From positions 82,531,501-82,595,500 of the forward strand of contig NC_088915.1 in assembly GCF_963576675.1 (NCBI RefSeq): a DNA stretch of 64,000 nucleotides, written 5' to 3'. The notes beneath the pieces were generated by a model. The model worked only from the letters and a program-made list of their open reading frames with translations. It made no database searches and had not been told where the DNA came from. Positions within the stretch are counted from its first letter, which is position 1. The number at the start of each line of letters is the position of its first letter. The translations under genes and the position numbers were made by a program. Of the stretch, positions 54,985 to 64,000 are shown in pieces. This DNA is from Euphorbia lathyris (taxonomy: Eukaryota > Streptophyta > Magnoliopsida > Malpighiales > Euphorbiaceae).

Positions 54985-57550
54985 TTACACATTGCTTTGT
55001 TTGTATAACTTTGTGTCCAGTACTTGCTTCCCACACATTGCACAAACCCCTGAAAAATTCATAAGAAAAATAAAAAAATAGCTCCATTGTTATACTACGA
55101 TTTTTTTGAATCATAAGTATTCACCAGACCAAGCATGGTACCTTTTGTATAAGCACAAGTGTGACAGTATTTTCCATCTTGGTGTACTTGCTGCTTGCAA
55201 ATCACGCACTTTGTATTTCCATAAGGAGTCCATCTGTAAGCAAAAAATGTGACAGTATAAGCAAATAAGCAACATAAGATTGCCCCATCAAGAGTTATGG
55301 ATATTTACTAAAACAATTTACATTTTAACTACACTAGTAAATGACATGCCTAGTATAATTTACAAGAACATGTCACGTACTAGAAGAGTTCAGGGACTAA
55401 ATAAGTAATTAGCCTTGTTAGTTAAGTTAGTTACTTATTTTAATGTGTTCTGTTATCTCTGTATTGCTGGCACTGAGTGGCCATTTTAATTCCCTAAAGC
55501 CTATCTTAGAGAATAGATTCTCTAGGTTGTTAGCTATTTTGTTTGGTAGTGAGTTTGTTAGTACAGTTGTGCCTGCTGCTAACAAACTATTTGTTTTTAC
55601 TGCCTATTTAGAGGCTGAGTGTGACACTGTTTCCTTATGCACAATTTTAATGAAATCCATTCCTTCTTTTCTCTGTTTTCTCTCTTCTTCCTCCTAAATC
55701 TCTCTTCTTCCTCCTAAATCTCTCTTCTACTCTCCCTAATTTTCTTACTCAGAACCCTAGTTCTGACAGAACACAAGGTAACTAAACCAGAAAAAAGAAG
55801 GAACTTGAAACCATGGTTCCGAACACTAACAGTTTCACGCGCATCCATTCTAGAAGATCAATAACTGAACAATGTAAATGATACACATTATTTGCTTATG
55901 ATTTCAATCAAATTTAGATTCAAACAACTCCAATTTCTTGATAGAATCCCGATGCAAGGGATGCAACTTCTAGAGAGACCAATTACCCGACCTAGAGTTA
56001 AAAGATTTCAAGAGGAACTTCAAGCATTCTTGATACATTTGCAAGAAGTCGTGAATAAAAGTGAAGCTTTAATGAAGATTTGTCATTTTATCACCCTCCA
56101 GTTGCAAGGAAAGAGAAGAAGATCAAGCCAAAGAAAAATATTTTATTGAACGTTCCCTGGTTGGGGACCTATTGAAAAACAGCTAAATGACTGACCACAA
56201 CCGGCCCAGGTTGGAGGCCTGGTTGATGAACGACTAAAGGGACTGACTGACTGATCACAACCGGCTCATGAATCAATTTTAGATCCAACAACCCCAATTT
56301 CTAACTTTGAAATCACAAGCTTTTTTTTTTTTATCATAAATGCTTCAAATTCAGTTTAAGATATAAATAACTCTGAATTTCTAGCTTATCAACAGTGATC
56401 TGAATTCTTGAGCAGATGAACTACACAAAGTAAACAGGAAATTGCCCCTAATATACCTGTAACCAATGACTAAATGGATCCATAGTTATTAAAGGCGCAT
56501 GAGGCGCTAAGGTGCTAGGGATCCTGGAGCCTTGGCGCATGGTGCACGACGATGGCGCGCGCCATAGCGATACAAGGCGCACTTATAAAAACAAAAATTA
56601 TAAAACTAACATAAAAATACAATGAATACTAAATCATGACAATATTAAGCATAAATAGGTTTTAAAATGCAAAATAAACCCCATGTTAGAAAGCTAATGT
56701 TGAATAGTAAATCCTAAGTTCTACTCCTCATCAAAACTCTCCAAATTAACCACTCATGTTGATTTGAATTCCCTTGGCTACTTTGTTTCTGTTTGAATTC
56801 GTTTTTTGTGTTTTGTCCTACTAAACTTTTTCCTCTTATAATAAGATTATGTCGTTACCTCTTCTAATTAATTCAAATGTATAATCTCTCTTTCATTTTA
56901 ATATATATTTTTTTTCTCATGTTGCACCCTTCAGAACACTTGTTCCATATACGTAACTGTCAAAAAACCTATAAACTGCCCCCAACTCACCAAGGCACGC
57001 CTTTGGCAACTGCCCCTTGGCGCAAAATGGCGCACCAGGCGAGCGCCATGGCGCTAAGGCCTGCTCCTGGTGCGCCATAGGCTCGCCTTTAATAACTATG
57101 AACAGATCGATTCCACCGCCAATAAGAAGTAACTAAACAATTATGGAAATGAAATAGAAAATTGCGATGTGAACTCGAAACATGAGCTAGAAAATCAATT
57201 CACGAACAGCAAACAGACGAGAAAGCGAATTCATTGATAAAACAAACAAAGCATCGAAAATTAATGCCAAAAAATAAAAAACGGTACCTTGTCTTCTTAG
57301 AAAGGAGCTTGTTCTCGTTGATCTTACGGCCACCGCTTTCATTGGTGTTGCTGGCTCCTGCCTTCCACTTATCAGGAACTATAACCTTGGATAACTTCTT
57401 TTCGCCTGAAAAAGAGAAACCATCCTCTCAAAAAAATGCGGGGAAAAAGTACAAGATAATTGCTTACAGAGTAATTTGCAGTGAACTGATTGACCGAATT
57501 GATGAGAATATTTTCAGAAATTTCAGAAACTTACACTTCTCGCACACCAT
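54985..57550 (-). CDS. CRIPT: CRIPT homologue (cysteine-rich PDZ-binding protein)
   Basis: Four exons on the minus strand: 57550-57535, 57405-57288, 55233-55142, 55049-54985; 291 nt, 96 aa, all introns GT-AG. It begins MVCEKCEKKLSKVIVPDKWK and ends LDTKLYKQSNV. Paired CXXC motifs (CEKC, CVIC, CHTC, CAMC) are in the positions seen in animal CRIPT, which is 101 aa, and GGRKINENKLLS is a family hallmark. Animal CRIPT binds PSD-95 through its C-terminus and has been linked to the minor spliceosome (U12-type). The broad conservation and the plant setting make the splicing role the likelier one here, which is inference. Intron 2 is 2054 bp and full of TE insertions, yet the frame and splice sites are intact. 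Downstream, 54300-54984 holds the 3' UTR and AT-rich spacer. Earlier copies of the motif pattern rule out a generic zinc finger. Confidence 0.95.
55416..55768 (+). mobile_element. Probable solo LTR in CRIPT intron 2
   Basis: 353 bp, TGTTAGTTAAGTTAG.. to ..CCTAGTTCTGACA, i.e. TG..CA with short inverted ends TGTYAG. It contains a TCTCTCTTCTTCCTCCTAAA direct repeat near its end and copia-LTR-like pyrimidine-rich U5 sequence. Flanking 5-mers AGCCT and GAACA do not match, so the ends or its history are uncertain. Confidence 0.6.
55920..56160 (+). mobile_element. Gypsy polyprotein remnant in CRIPT intron 2
   Basis: The reading frame has ERPITRPRVKRFQEELQAF and LQEVVNK. This is a pattern I associate with the GPITRxRxKKFQE segment of plant gypsy polyproteins. 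Short, no other domain, opposite to CRIPT. Confidence 0.45.
56481..57100. mobile_element. hAT-type MITE (CATAGTTATTAAAGGCG ends) in CRIPT intron 2
   Basis: 620 bp. CATAGTTATTAAAGGCG and CGCCTTTAATAACTATG are perfect 17-bp inverted ends. Flanks AATGGATC (56473-56480) and AACAGATC (57101-57108), 6 of 8. GC-rich ends with GGCGCGCGCCAT and AT-rich core. Confidence 0.85.
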
Positions 57551-57733
57551 TGTTCTTCCTCAGACGAAATCGGAGCCCTAATTGGAATTTCCCGGACAGA
57601 AAAAGTGGGAGGCCCAGCAGAGATCAAAAACCCGATTTCAAGTTATACTTTTGATCCTCGAAATTACTATATTATCCTCTTAGCATAAATATTTAAATTC
57701 TTCATTTTTTCTTTGCTAAATATTTAAAAAGAA

Positions 57734-57884
57734 GGTGCCCGTTATGGTTACTTTGTTTTTTACAAAGTACCGTTATTTGGTGTGGTTTTCACCATTGGAT
57801 GATAGAGCATAAAATTAATCCAATGGTGAAAACCACACAAAGTAATGGTACTTTGTAAAAAACAAAGTAACCATAGCGAACACC
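57734..57884. mobile_element. 151-bp near-perfect hairpin MITE in CRIPT promoter
   Basis: GGTGCCCGTTATGGTTACTT on the left is matched by AAGTAACCATAGCGAACACC on the right, and pairing continues to a short loop near 57807. Exact 10-bp TSD TTAAAAAGAA at 57724-57733 and 57885-57894, suggesting a Mutator-type element. It ends about 184 bp upstream of the CRIPT ATG. Confidence 0.9.
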
Positions 57885-57894
57885 TTAAAAAGAA

Positions 57895-58576
57895 TTAAAG
57901 GTCACCCTTAGTTAAAATCGAAGTTTAGATATTAATTCAGTGTTGAAATTGTCAATATTTGATAAATTATGCCAAATTTAATAAATTTTAAATATTAAAA
58001 TTGATTGTATTTGAATTAATTTGTTAAATGTTACAAATTTGAGAGTTGAATTGATACATAAACTTCAATTTGAATTAAAATAAAAAATTTCTACCAATAT
58101 TAGAAGCCAAATTGACGATTTATTCATATTTAAAATCACTTAAATTTAGATTTGTATTAAAAAGGTTATTAAATTTCATTTTCTTCTTTCTAGAAAATCA
58201 CTTAATTGCATAGTTTATTGCAATAAAATTATTATCAACAATTTGTATATAAAACCCACCGGAATATTGTTGCAATACAAAATATTATTATCAATTAAGC
58301 ACCTAAATCAAAAAGGATGTGATTTTTTAAAATATTTTTTTTTTCTGGTTTAGCATTTGTTATATGGCACACATCGGTTATCATATGTCTATTATGTTAA
58401 CCATAAAAGACAAACATATCTGACGTAACTCTTAACTGGCATATAATCAAATACCTTACATATTATGTCAATATTCCGATGAGTTTTTTTACACAAATTG
58501 GTTGGTATGACTTTATTGAAATCAAATGTAAATTCAATACTCTGTATGTAATATTTGGAGTTTGACGGATTTACTT
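57895..58576. other. AT-rich spacer upstream of CRIPT
   Basis: No gene or repeat end seen. The frame 58392-58598 (-) has no known domain. Confidence 0.5.
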
Positions 58577-58638
58577 TCAAGAAAGAAGCATATATCATCT
58601 AAGTGGATGTTTAGAGTGAAGTACAATGTCGACGGGAG

Positions 58639-61600
58639 CAGGGACGAATCCATGATTTTTTTTATAGTGGAGGCAAACTATATATACGATGTAAAAAAAA
58701 TTCAATAACAACATAAATAAATAATTCAAATTATAATATATCAAAATAGATTACATAAAGTGATATCTTTCATAATTGGCATCTACGCTTCTTCATATGT
58801 TGAAAACCTTGGATAATTTTTTCATTGTCAATACTATCAAATACTTCACTCTCAATATATGTAACTAAACAATCATTTAAAAAATCATCTCCTAAACGAT
58901 TTCGTAGTGGAGTTTTCACTAAGTTCATAGCCGAAAATACTCTTTCCACTGAAGCAGTTGCAATCGGTAAAATTAAAGCTAACTTCACAAGCAAATAAAC
59001 AAGAGGATACAAAACACTCTTCCTTGTCTCAACTAAGCACTTAGCAAGATCTGCAATTCCTTTAAGCTCAGAAAGCCGTTTGTCAGATCTCATATCAAAA
59101 ATATAAATATTCAATTGATCCTCAAGTATAGCAATCTGCACTATAGAAAAATCAAATGGATACAAGTGGGCAAGTCTAGTAAGTTTTTGCTTATCAAATG
59201 CTGCAAAAGAATCAACAGGATTTAAGCACGCGACACATAACAGTAATTCTGAGTTTTTCTCTGTGAAGCGCTCACCGAGCTCTAAACATATCAATGACAG
59301 TATAAAATATATCAGCTTGATAATGACGTAAGTTTGTAATTTTATGAGTATTTCTTCGTGACCTTCCTTGATCCACAAACATATCATCCATATTTGGAAC
59401 AATGATTTTATTTTTTTCACAAAAGAAGCCACTTGAATTAGAAGAGAAGCCCATCCATCATCTCTCATTTGTTGGAGTAATTGCTTGGAAATGTTAACCA
59501 AACTTATTGCATTGATGATATCTTGATCTTTTCTTTGTAATGCTTGGGACAAATCATTAGTAAATCCCAATATCTTTTTCATCAAATGCAAGTTGAAAAC
59601 AAACTCAAATGTTTGAGTCAAAGCAAGTAAAGCACAAGCTTGACCTTTTTACTCTAAATTTCTTCCATCTTCCTGAATCACATCAATCACAAAGGGAAAC
59701 ATGGTGATTAGGCTTACCAATGAAACATAATATGAACTCCATCGTGTATCACCACCTCGTTGAAGAGAAGTTTCTTGATGTAATCCTGTACCACTTTCTA
59801 TCTCTCCATTTTGTAGTGCTTTAATAACTTTACCGTATTGATTCTCACGAAGAAGATCTCTTCTCTTGCATGAAGCTCCCACAATATTTGATAAGTTAGA
59901 AACAACATTAAACAACAAAGCAACACGAACATGTTTTTTTTGCCACAACAACTAGAGCTAACTGCAATTGATGAGCAAAACAATGGACATAATATGCAGA
60001 AGGATTTTCTTTCAAGATCAATGCTTTTAGGCCATTAAACTCACCATTCATATTGCTAGCTCCATCATAACCTTGCCCACGTAAACTTGATATACTTAAA
60101 CCATGCTTGGAAAATAATCCCTTCATTGCTAACTTAAGTGATAAAGCAGTTGTATCACTAACATGCACAATACCAAGAAAGGGCTCAATCACACATCCTT
60201 TTGGGTTCACATAACACAATACAATTGCCATTTTCTCTTTCACAGATATATCCCGAGATTCATCAATTAAAATAGCAAACAGTTCATTATGAAGATCATT
60301 GATGATAACTTTAGTGGTTTCAATAGAAGCAACACACACAACATCCTTCTGAATATCAGGAGCAATAAGTTTAGAGTTACCTGGAGCATTGTCTAAAGTG
60401 ACTTTTCTTATGTCTTCATTATGATTTGCAAGAAACTTTAGAAGTTCTAGAAAATTCCCTTGATTACTTGAATCATCAAACTCGTCATTTCCTCGAAATG
60501 CTAGTCCTTGATGTAAAAGAAACCGAATACAATCAATAGTTGCTGTTAGACGTATTTTGTATTCCTTTCGAGTTTGAACTGAATGAGTCTCAAAAGATAC
60601 TTCAATATGTTGTTTCTGATTCATCAAGTCTTCACATTGTTTCCAAGCTTGGTTATGAGCACTATTGTGGGCACCAACATGAGTTTGAAACCTTTCCTTC
60701 TTTTTCCAATGTGTAAATCCTTCAATAATAAAACTATCCTTATTTGCTTGCTCTCCAATATCTGATCTGTAAAGATAACAACACAGACAAAAAGCTGCAT
60801 CTTTAGAAATGCTATATTCCAACCAAGTGATATACTCCTTAAACCATGTAGGAACAAATCGCCTTAATATTTGCCCCATTCTTCTTTGTGGAAAATCATG
60901 TTCATGAGGTTGACATGGACTTTTTTTTTGCAGATAAGCTTTTCGAACTTTATCTCGATCATTTGGATGATAGCCTTAATTAATTTTCTTAACCCAGGAT
61001 CAGAAGGAAGATCATTCAAATCAATTTCTATCTGAGGTTGTTTTGAAGAACATGTCTATCTCTTGCATCAATATTTTTGTCAATTGCTTGTTCATTGATC
61101 GACTCTTTTCTGGCGAAGTATTTTTTCATAATCTGCATTAGAGAATAAGTTAGTTAAGTTTAAATGTTTTTAACTTAAGTTAAATGTTTAAATGTTCATA
61201 ATCTGCATTAAATGTTTACAAATTACTAATGCCTATCAAATGGTTACAAATTACTAAAGCCAAATGTTAAGCTTAACTTAAGCATATCAAATGGTTACAA
61301 ATTTAAATAACTTAAGTTAAATGTTAAGCTTAACTTAAGCATATCAAATATAATGAAATTTAAGTTAGTTAAGTCAAATGTTAAATTGTCCAATTGGTTC
61401 AAGTTCTTACTAATTTGCTGATAAAAATTTGCTTGTAAATTGTTAATTGGTTCAGATCAAACCATTGCTTAATTTAATTTAAATTGGTTCAAAACAATTA
61501 AAAGATTAAATTGATTCAACACAGTAAATTGGTTCAAAAGAATTGCACTAAATTAGTTCAAAGATATTGATTAAATTTTCCACAAAAACACACTAAGCAC

Positions 61601-62395
61601 CCGTTCAAAACACTTGAACTGAATTGGTTCAATTTATTCAAAATACTAAATTGGTACTAATTGGTTCAAAACAATAAATTTTAACAATCCAAAGAAATCA
61701 TACATTCAATTCAACACTAACTTCAGCAAAAACAATCGATCCCTGCAACTTTTGCAACCAACAACAAACAACCAACCACAATTTAACAACTCAATTAAAG
61801 ATAAATGAAGCAAATCAAAAATAATTCAACCTTCAATTCAGCCTTCTGTTTAATTGCAGAAGATGGGTTTCTTAAATCCTTCGATGGAGTTGCAGGAAGC
61901 AGCAGAAACACTGAGATTTTGACAAAAGACGACCAGAGAGAGACGAACGGGAAAGAGAAGAGAAGAGGGGACCAACAAACAAACAATGATGGCCGGTCGG
62001 TCGGACTTGAAGAGTAGTAGAACTTGAGGACTGAAATATTGACAGAATCAGAGATCGATGATATAGAAGGTTAAGGTTCAGTTTTTTGGGATTTTAATTT
62101 CGTTTGGTTCAACAAAATGAGAGGGATAGGAATGTAATTTTCTTTTCCTTCTATTAGACAAAACGACGTCGTTCCCGTGGAACCGCGTCATTTTCTCTAA
62201 CAGAAGGAAAAAAAATAGGTTTCCTGCTTCCTTCCTCCTCTTACGCGCAGACAACAGTAAGCTCCTCCTCTATCAATGCATTTTTTTATTTTTGAGGGGG
62301 AAAAATTTCCAGAAAACTCAAATCAGTAGCGGTAATTTTCCTAGATCTCAGTGGGGGCAAGTGCCTTCATTGCCCCCACTGTAGATCCGTCCCAG
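58639..62395 (-). mobile_element. hAT DNA transposon, 3.76 kb, coding but broken
   Basis: Ends CAGGGACGAATCC (58639) and, inverted, CTGGGACGGATCTACAGTGG (62395). TSD GACGGGAG (58631-58638) and GATGGGAG (62396-62403), 7 of 8. The insertion lies inside a copia reverse transcriptase frame. It encodes a transposase with TTF-type zinc finger, DUF4371-like and hAT dimerisation domains. The 1.2 kb upstream of the gene (61130-62395) is AT-rich, with short tandem words (TTAACTTAAGCATATCAAAT repeated at 61270-61350) and a GC-richer end. Confidence 0.88.
58770..61129 (-). pseudogene. hAT transposase (TTF-type zinc finger and hAT dimerisation), several frameshifts
   Basis: From ATG 61129 (MKKYFARKESINEQ), a first shift leads into IDLNDLPSDPGLRK, a second near 60975 into GYHPNDRDKVRKAYLQKK, then a 323-codon open frame 60879-59908 (TTF zinc finger FCLCCYLYR; DUF4371-like AILIDESRDISVKEKMAI; GQGYDGASNMNG). 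A third shift, one extra base in an A run near 59938, leads to HVRVALLFNVVSNLSNIVGA (to 59649), where a TAA interrupts. Then 59621-58770, in which a pair of shifts (about 59455 and 59290) brackets DMFVDQGRSRRN. The last part carries the dimerisation domain (LPIATASVERVFSAMNLVKT). About 770 codons originally. The protein would cut and rejoin the element ends in the nucleus, but this copy is not functional. Confidence 0.92.
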
Positions 62396-63589
62396 GATGG
62401 GAGTATGGAGAGATACAAGGCACGTTTAGTTACAAGAGGTTATGACCAGAAATATAGGGGTGGATTATACATAGAGTTTTTCTCCTATGACTATAAGGTC
62501 ATGTTCTTTTTTACTGAAATTAAGTAAACTCAACTGAACTGAATTTTACTGAAACTGAAATAATAATACAAATATTTAAAAATAACAATAATTAAAATAA
62601 AAAACTTATAAAAATAATAATGGTTCTACTAATAATTATAATAAATAATTATAATTATAATACGTAATGATAAATTACTGAACTAAATTGAAATTACTGA
62701 TACTAAAATTAAGTAACAAAAAATAGGGCTTAAGACAGTGACAATCAAGTTTTTGTTGCCATTGGAACTACCAGAGCTTAGTCTATTCATCAAGTGGATG
62801 TGAATAATGCTTATCTTTATACATATATGGATGAGGACATTTATATACTTCCACCAACTAGTTATCTTAAAGCACAGTATGGATTAAAGCAGACAGGGCA
62901 CCAATGCTGCAAAGCTTTTAATGGCACACATTCAGATTATTGCGATTCGGACTTGTGTAGATGCAGAATTACCAAAAAACAGTCACTATTACTATATTTT
63001 ATTTGGTAATAGCTTGATCTCATGGCAGGAAAAGAAGCAAGAAATCAATTGTGAGTAAATCAACAGCTGAAACTAAGTATCGCTCGCTCCATGGCAACTA
63101 CTATTAGCGAGTTAAAGTGGTTGAATTACTTACTACTAGAATTTCATATTCATGTTTTTCTCATTCCACTTAAATGTGATAATCAAGTTGTCATGGTATT
63201 GTAGCAAACCCAGTGTTCCATGAAAAGGTAAAACACATTAACATTGATTGTCACGTGGTTCATGAGTATTTGTAATAAGGATTTATAATTACTCCATTTG
63301 TTTCCTCTCAAGACCAGCTAGTTGATCTTTTCACCACGAAATTGAGTAGTTCCCAAATGTAATCACCTCTTACCAAGTTAGGATTGTTAAATATAACATT
63401 CCCAACTTGAGAAGCGGATATTAGAGTATAATAGTTTATTAGAGTGTTAATTATTGATTAGTTATCGTTGTAAAGATATTTAGTGATATTGCCACCTCAG
63501 CATCCTTGCTCTACATTTGTTTGTTTTGTTTGTAACTACTATATATATACAACAATATACCATTTGAATAAGATAATAGATTATAGGGA

Positions 63590-64000
63590 AAAGTGCAAAA
63601 AATAATGTTTGTGGTTTGTCCAATTTATAAATATAGGCATGTGGTTTAAAAGTTTGCAAATAAAGGTCTGTTGTATGATTTAATTTACAAAATAAGGTAT
63701 TTCAGATTACACTATTAAGTTCTGATTACAATCAATGACATTTTTATCTCGAAAAAAATTGTTCTTACATATCGACAAAACAAGATTCTTCTCCCAAAAT
63801 GTAGTTCCCTAAATCAAACCATAAATCATATAGTGGAAATTTTACGTTTTTTACTAATTTCACGGTTTATGAACTAAAATTGATATTGAAGTTCATTTTA
63901 CACAATTGCTGTTTAATTTTGTGGTGTGCGTTTTGTCAATATGTAAAATGTAATTCAAAAAATAAAATAAATTTTTTTTTATTGCATCAGAACATAACAA
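63590..64000. repeat. Dispersed repeat shared with 21190-21660, truncated by window end
   Basis: The first half (GTTTGTGGTTTGTCCAATTT.., GGTTTAAAAGTTTGCAAATA) is in the same orientation as 21.2 kb. The second half (63800-63960) matches 21400-21545 in reverse complement. No gene. Confidence 0.65.

Larger units (their letters stand above)
58577..63560 (+). mobile_element. Decayed Ty1/copia remnant, split by a hAT transposon
   Basis: 58577-58638 reads SSKWMFRVKYNVDGS, the start of a copia reverse transcriptase. The text stops in mid-domain at the hAT and resumes at 62396 with MERYKARLVTRGYDQ. 62780-62900 has DVNNAYLYTYMDEDIYILPP and YGLKQTGHQC. RNase H pieces follow (SLISWQ, 63010; KHINIDCHVVHEY, 63230; DQLVDLFTTKLSSSQ, 63315). 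A purine-rich GAGAAGCGGA (63406) may be the old polypurine tract, followed by LTR-like sequence to about 63580. An AT-rich insertion (about 62505-62730, GGTCATGTTCTTTTTTACTG..) interrupts it further. Many stops; no gag or integrase. Confidence 0.85.

Noticed and set aside
1..64000. A novel multi-gene defence or biosynthetic system
   Set aside because: Only three unrelated host genes are present, and everything else of length is explained by TEs or has no coding signal.

Overview
The window looks like nuclear DNA of a eudicot plant. It is AT-rich, its genes have GT-AG introns and plant-type products, and most of it is layers of plant transposable elements: L1-type LINEs with a C-terminal RNase H domain, Ty1/copia and Ty3/gypsy pieces, TRIMs, hAT and Mutator-like MITEs. 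I cannot name the species. No rRNA, tRNA, CRISPR or operon was seen. Three host genes are supported: the last three exons of a SUI1/eIF1 translation initiation factor gene (1-1794, +), a single-repeat R3-MYB of the CPC/TRY/ETC type (45979-47407, +, 3 exons, 73 aa), and a complete CRIPT homologue (54985-57550, -, 4 exons, 96 aa).

Layout. 1-3.7 kb: the 3' end of SUI1, then a GC-richer island that may be organellar DNA. 3.7-9.7 kb: an almost full-length L1 LINE (-) with a 17-bp target site duplication (TSD). 9.7-16.8 kb: first copy (A) of a local repeat, containing a 2.7-kb Mutator-like foldback that itself contains a hAT-type MITE. 16.9-18.4 kb: a promoter-like stretch without a recognisable gene. 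18.4-20.65 kb: a TRIM invaded by a young, internally deleted copia element. 21.7-28.7 kb: two head-to-tail copies (B, C) of the same local repeat, carrying a gypsy integrase remnant and several hAT MITEs. 29.5-34.6 kb: a decayed 5'-truncated L1 LINE (+) split by a 1.5-kb solo LTR. 35.6-36.1 kb: a hAT MITE. 37.6-42.1 kb: a young copia element (-) without its reverse transcriptase core. 43.6-44.8 kb: a hAT-type element containing a complete TRIM. 45.1-50.1 kb: the R3-MYB gene flanked by four related Mutator-type MITEs, with a seven-unit minisatellite in its first intron. 52.3-54.3 kb: more MITEs. 55-57.9 kb: CRIPT with a TE-loaded second intron and a 151-bp hairpin in its promoter. 58.6-63.6 kb: a decayed copia (+) whose reverse transcriptase frame was split by a 3.76-kb hAT transposon carrying a broken transposase gene.

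How the parts relate. The host genes are independent of each other. The strength of the window is its readable insertion history: many insertions have exact TSDs, and the local duplications (A/B/C, and 49.3/50.6 kb) serve as unoccupied paralogous sites that fix the ends of a LINE, a hAT MITE, a gypsy fragment and a Mutator-type MITE. The two youngest LTR elements (two LTR differences each) are both incapable of autonomous transposition, which points to mobilisation in trans or to deletion soon after insertion. I found no convincing new multi-gene system. The least ordinary structures are the Mutator-like foldback whose two terminal inverted repeats each carry a tRNA-like Pol III-type module, and the copia gag with a repeated N-terminal extension and a start codon lying across the LTR/primer-binding-site junction.
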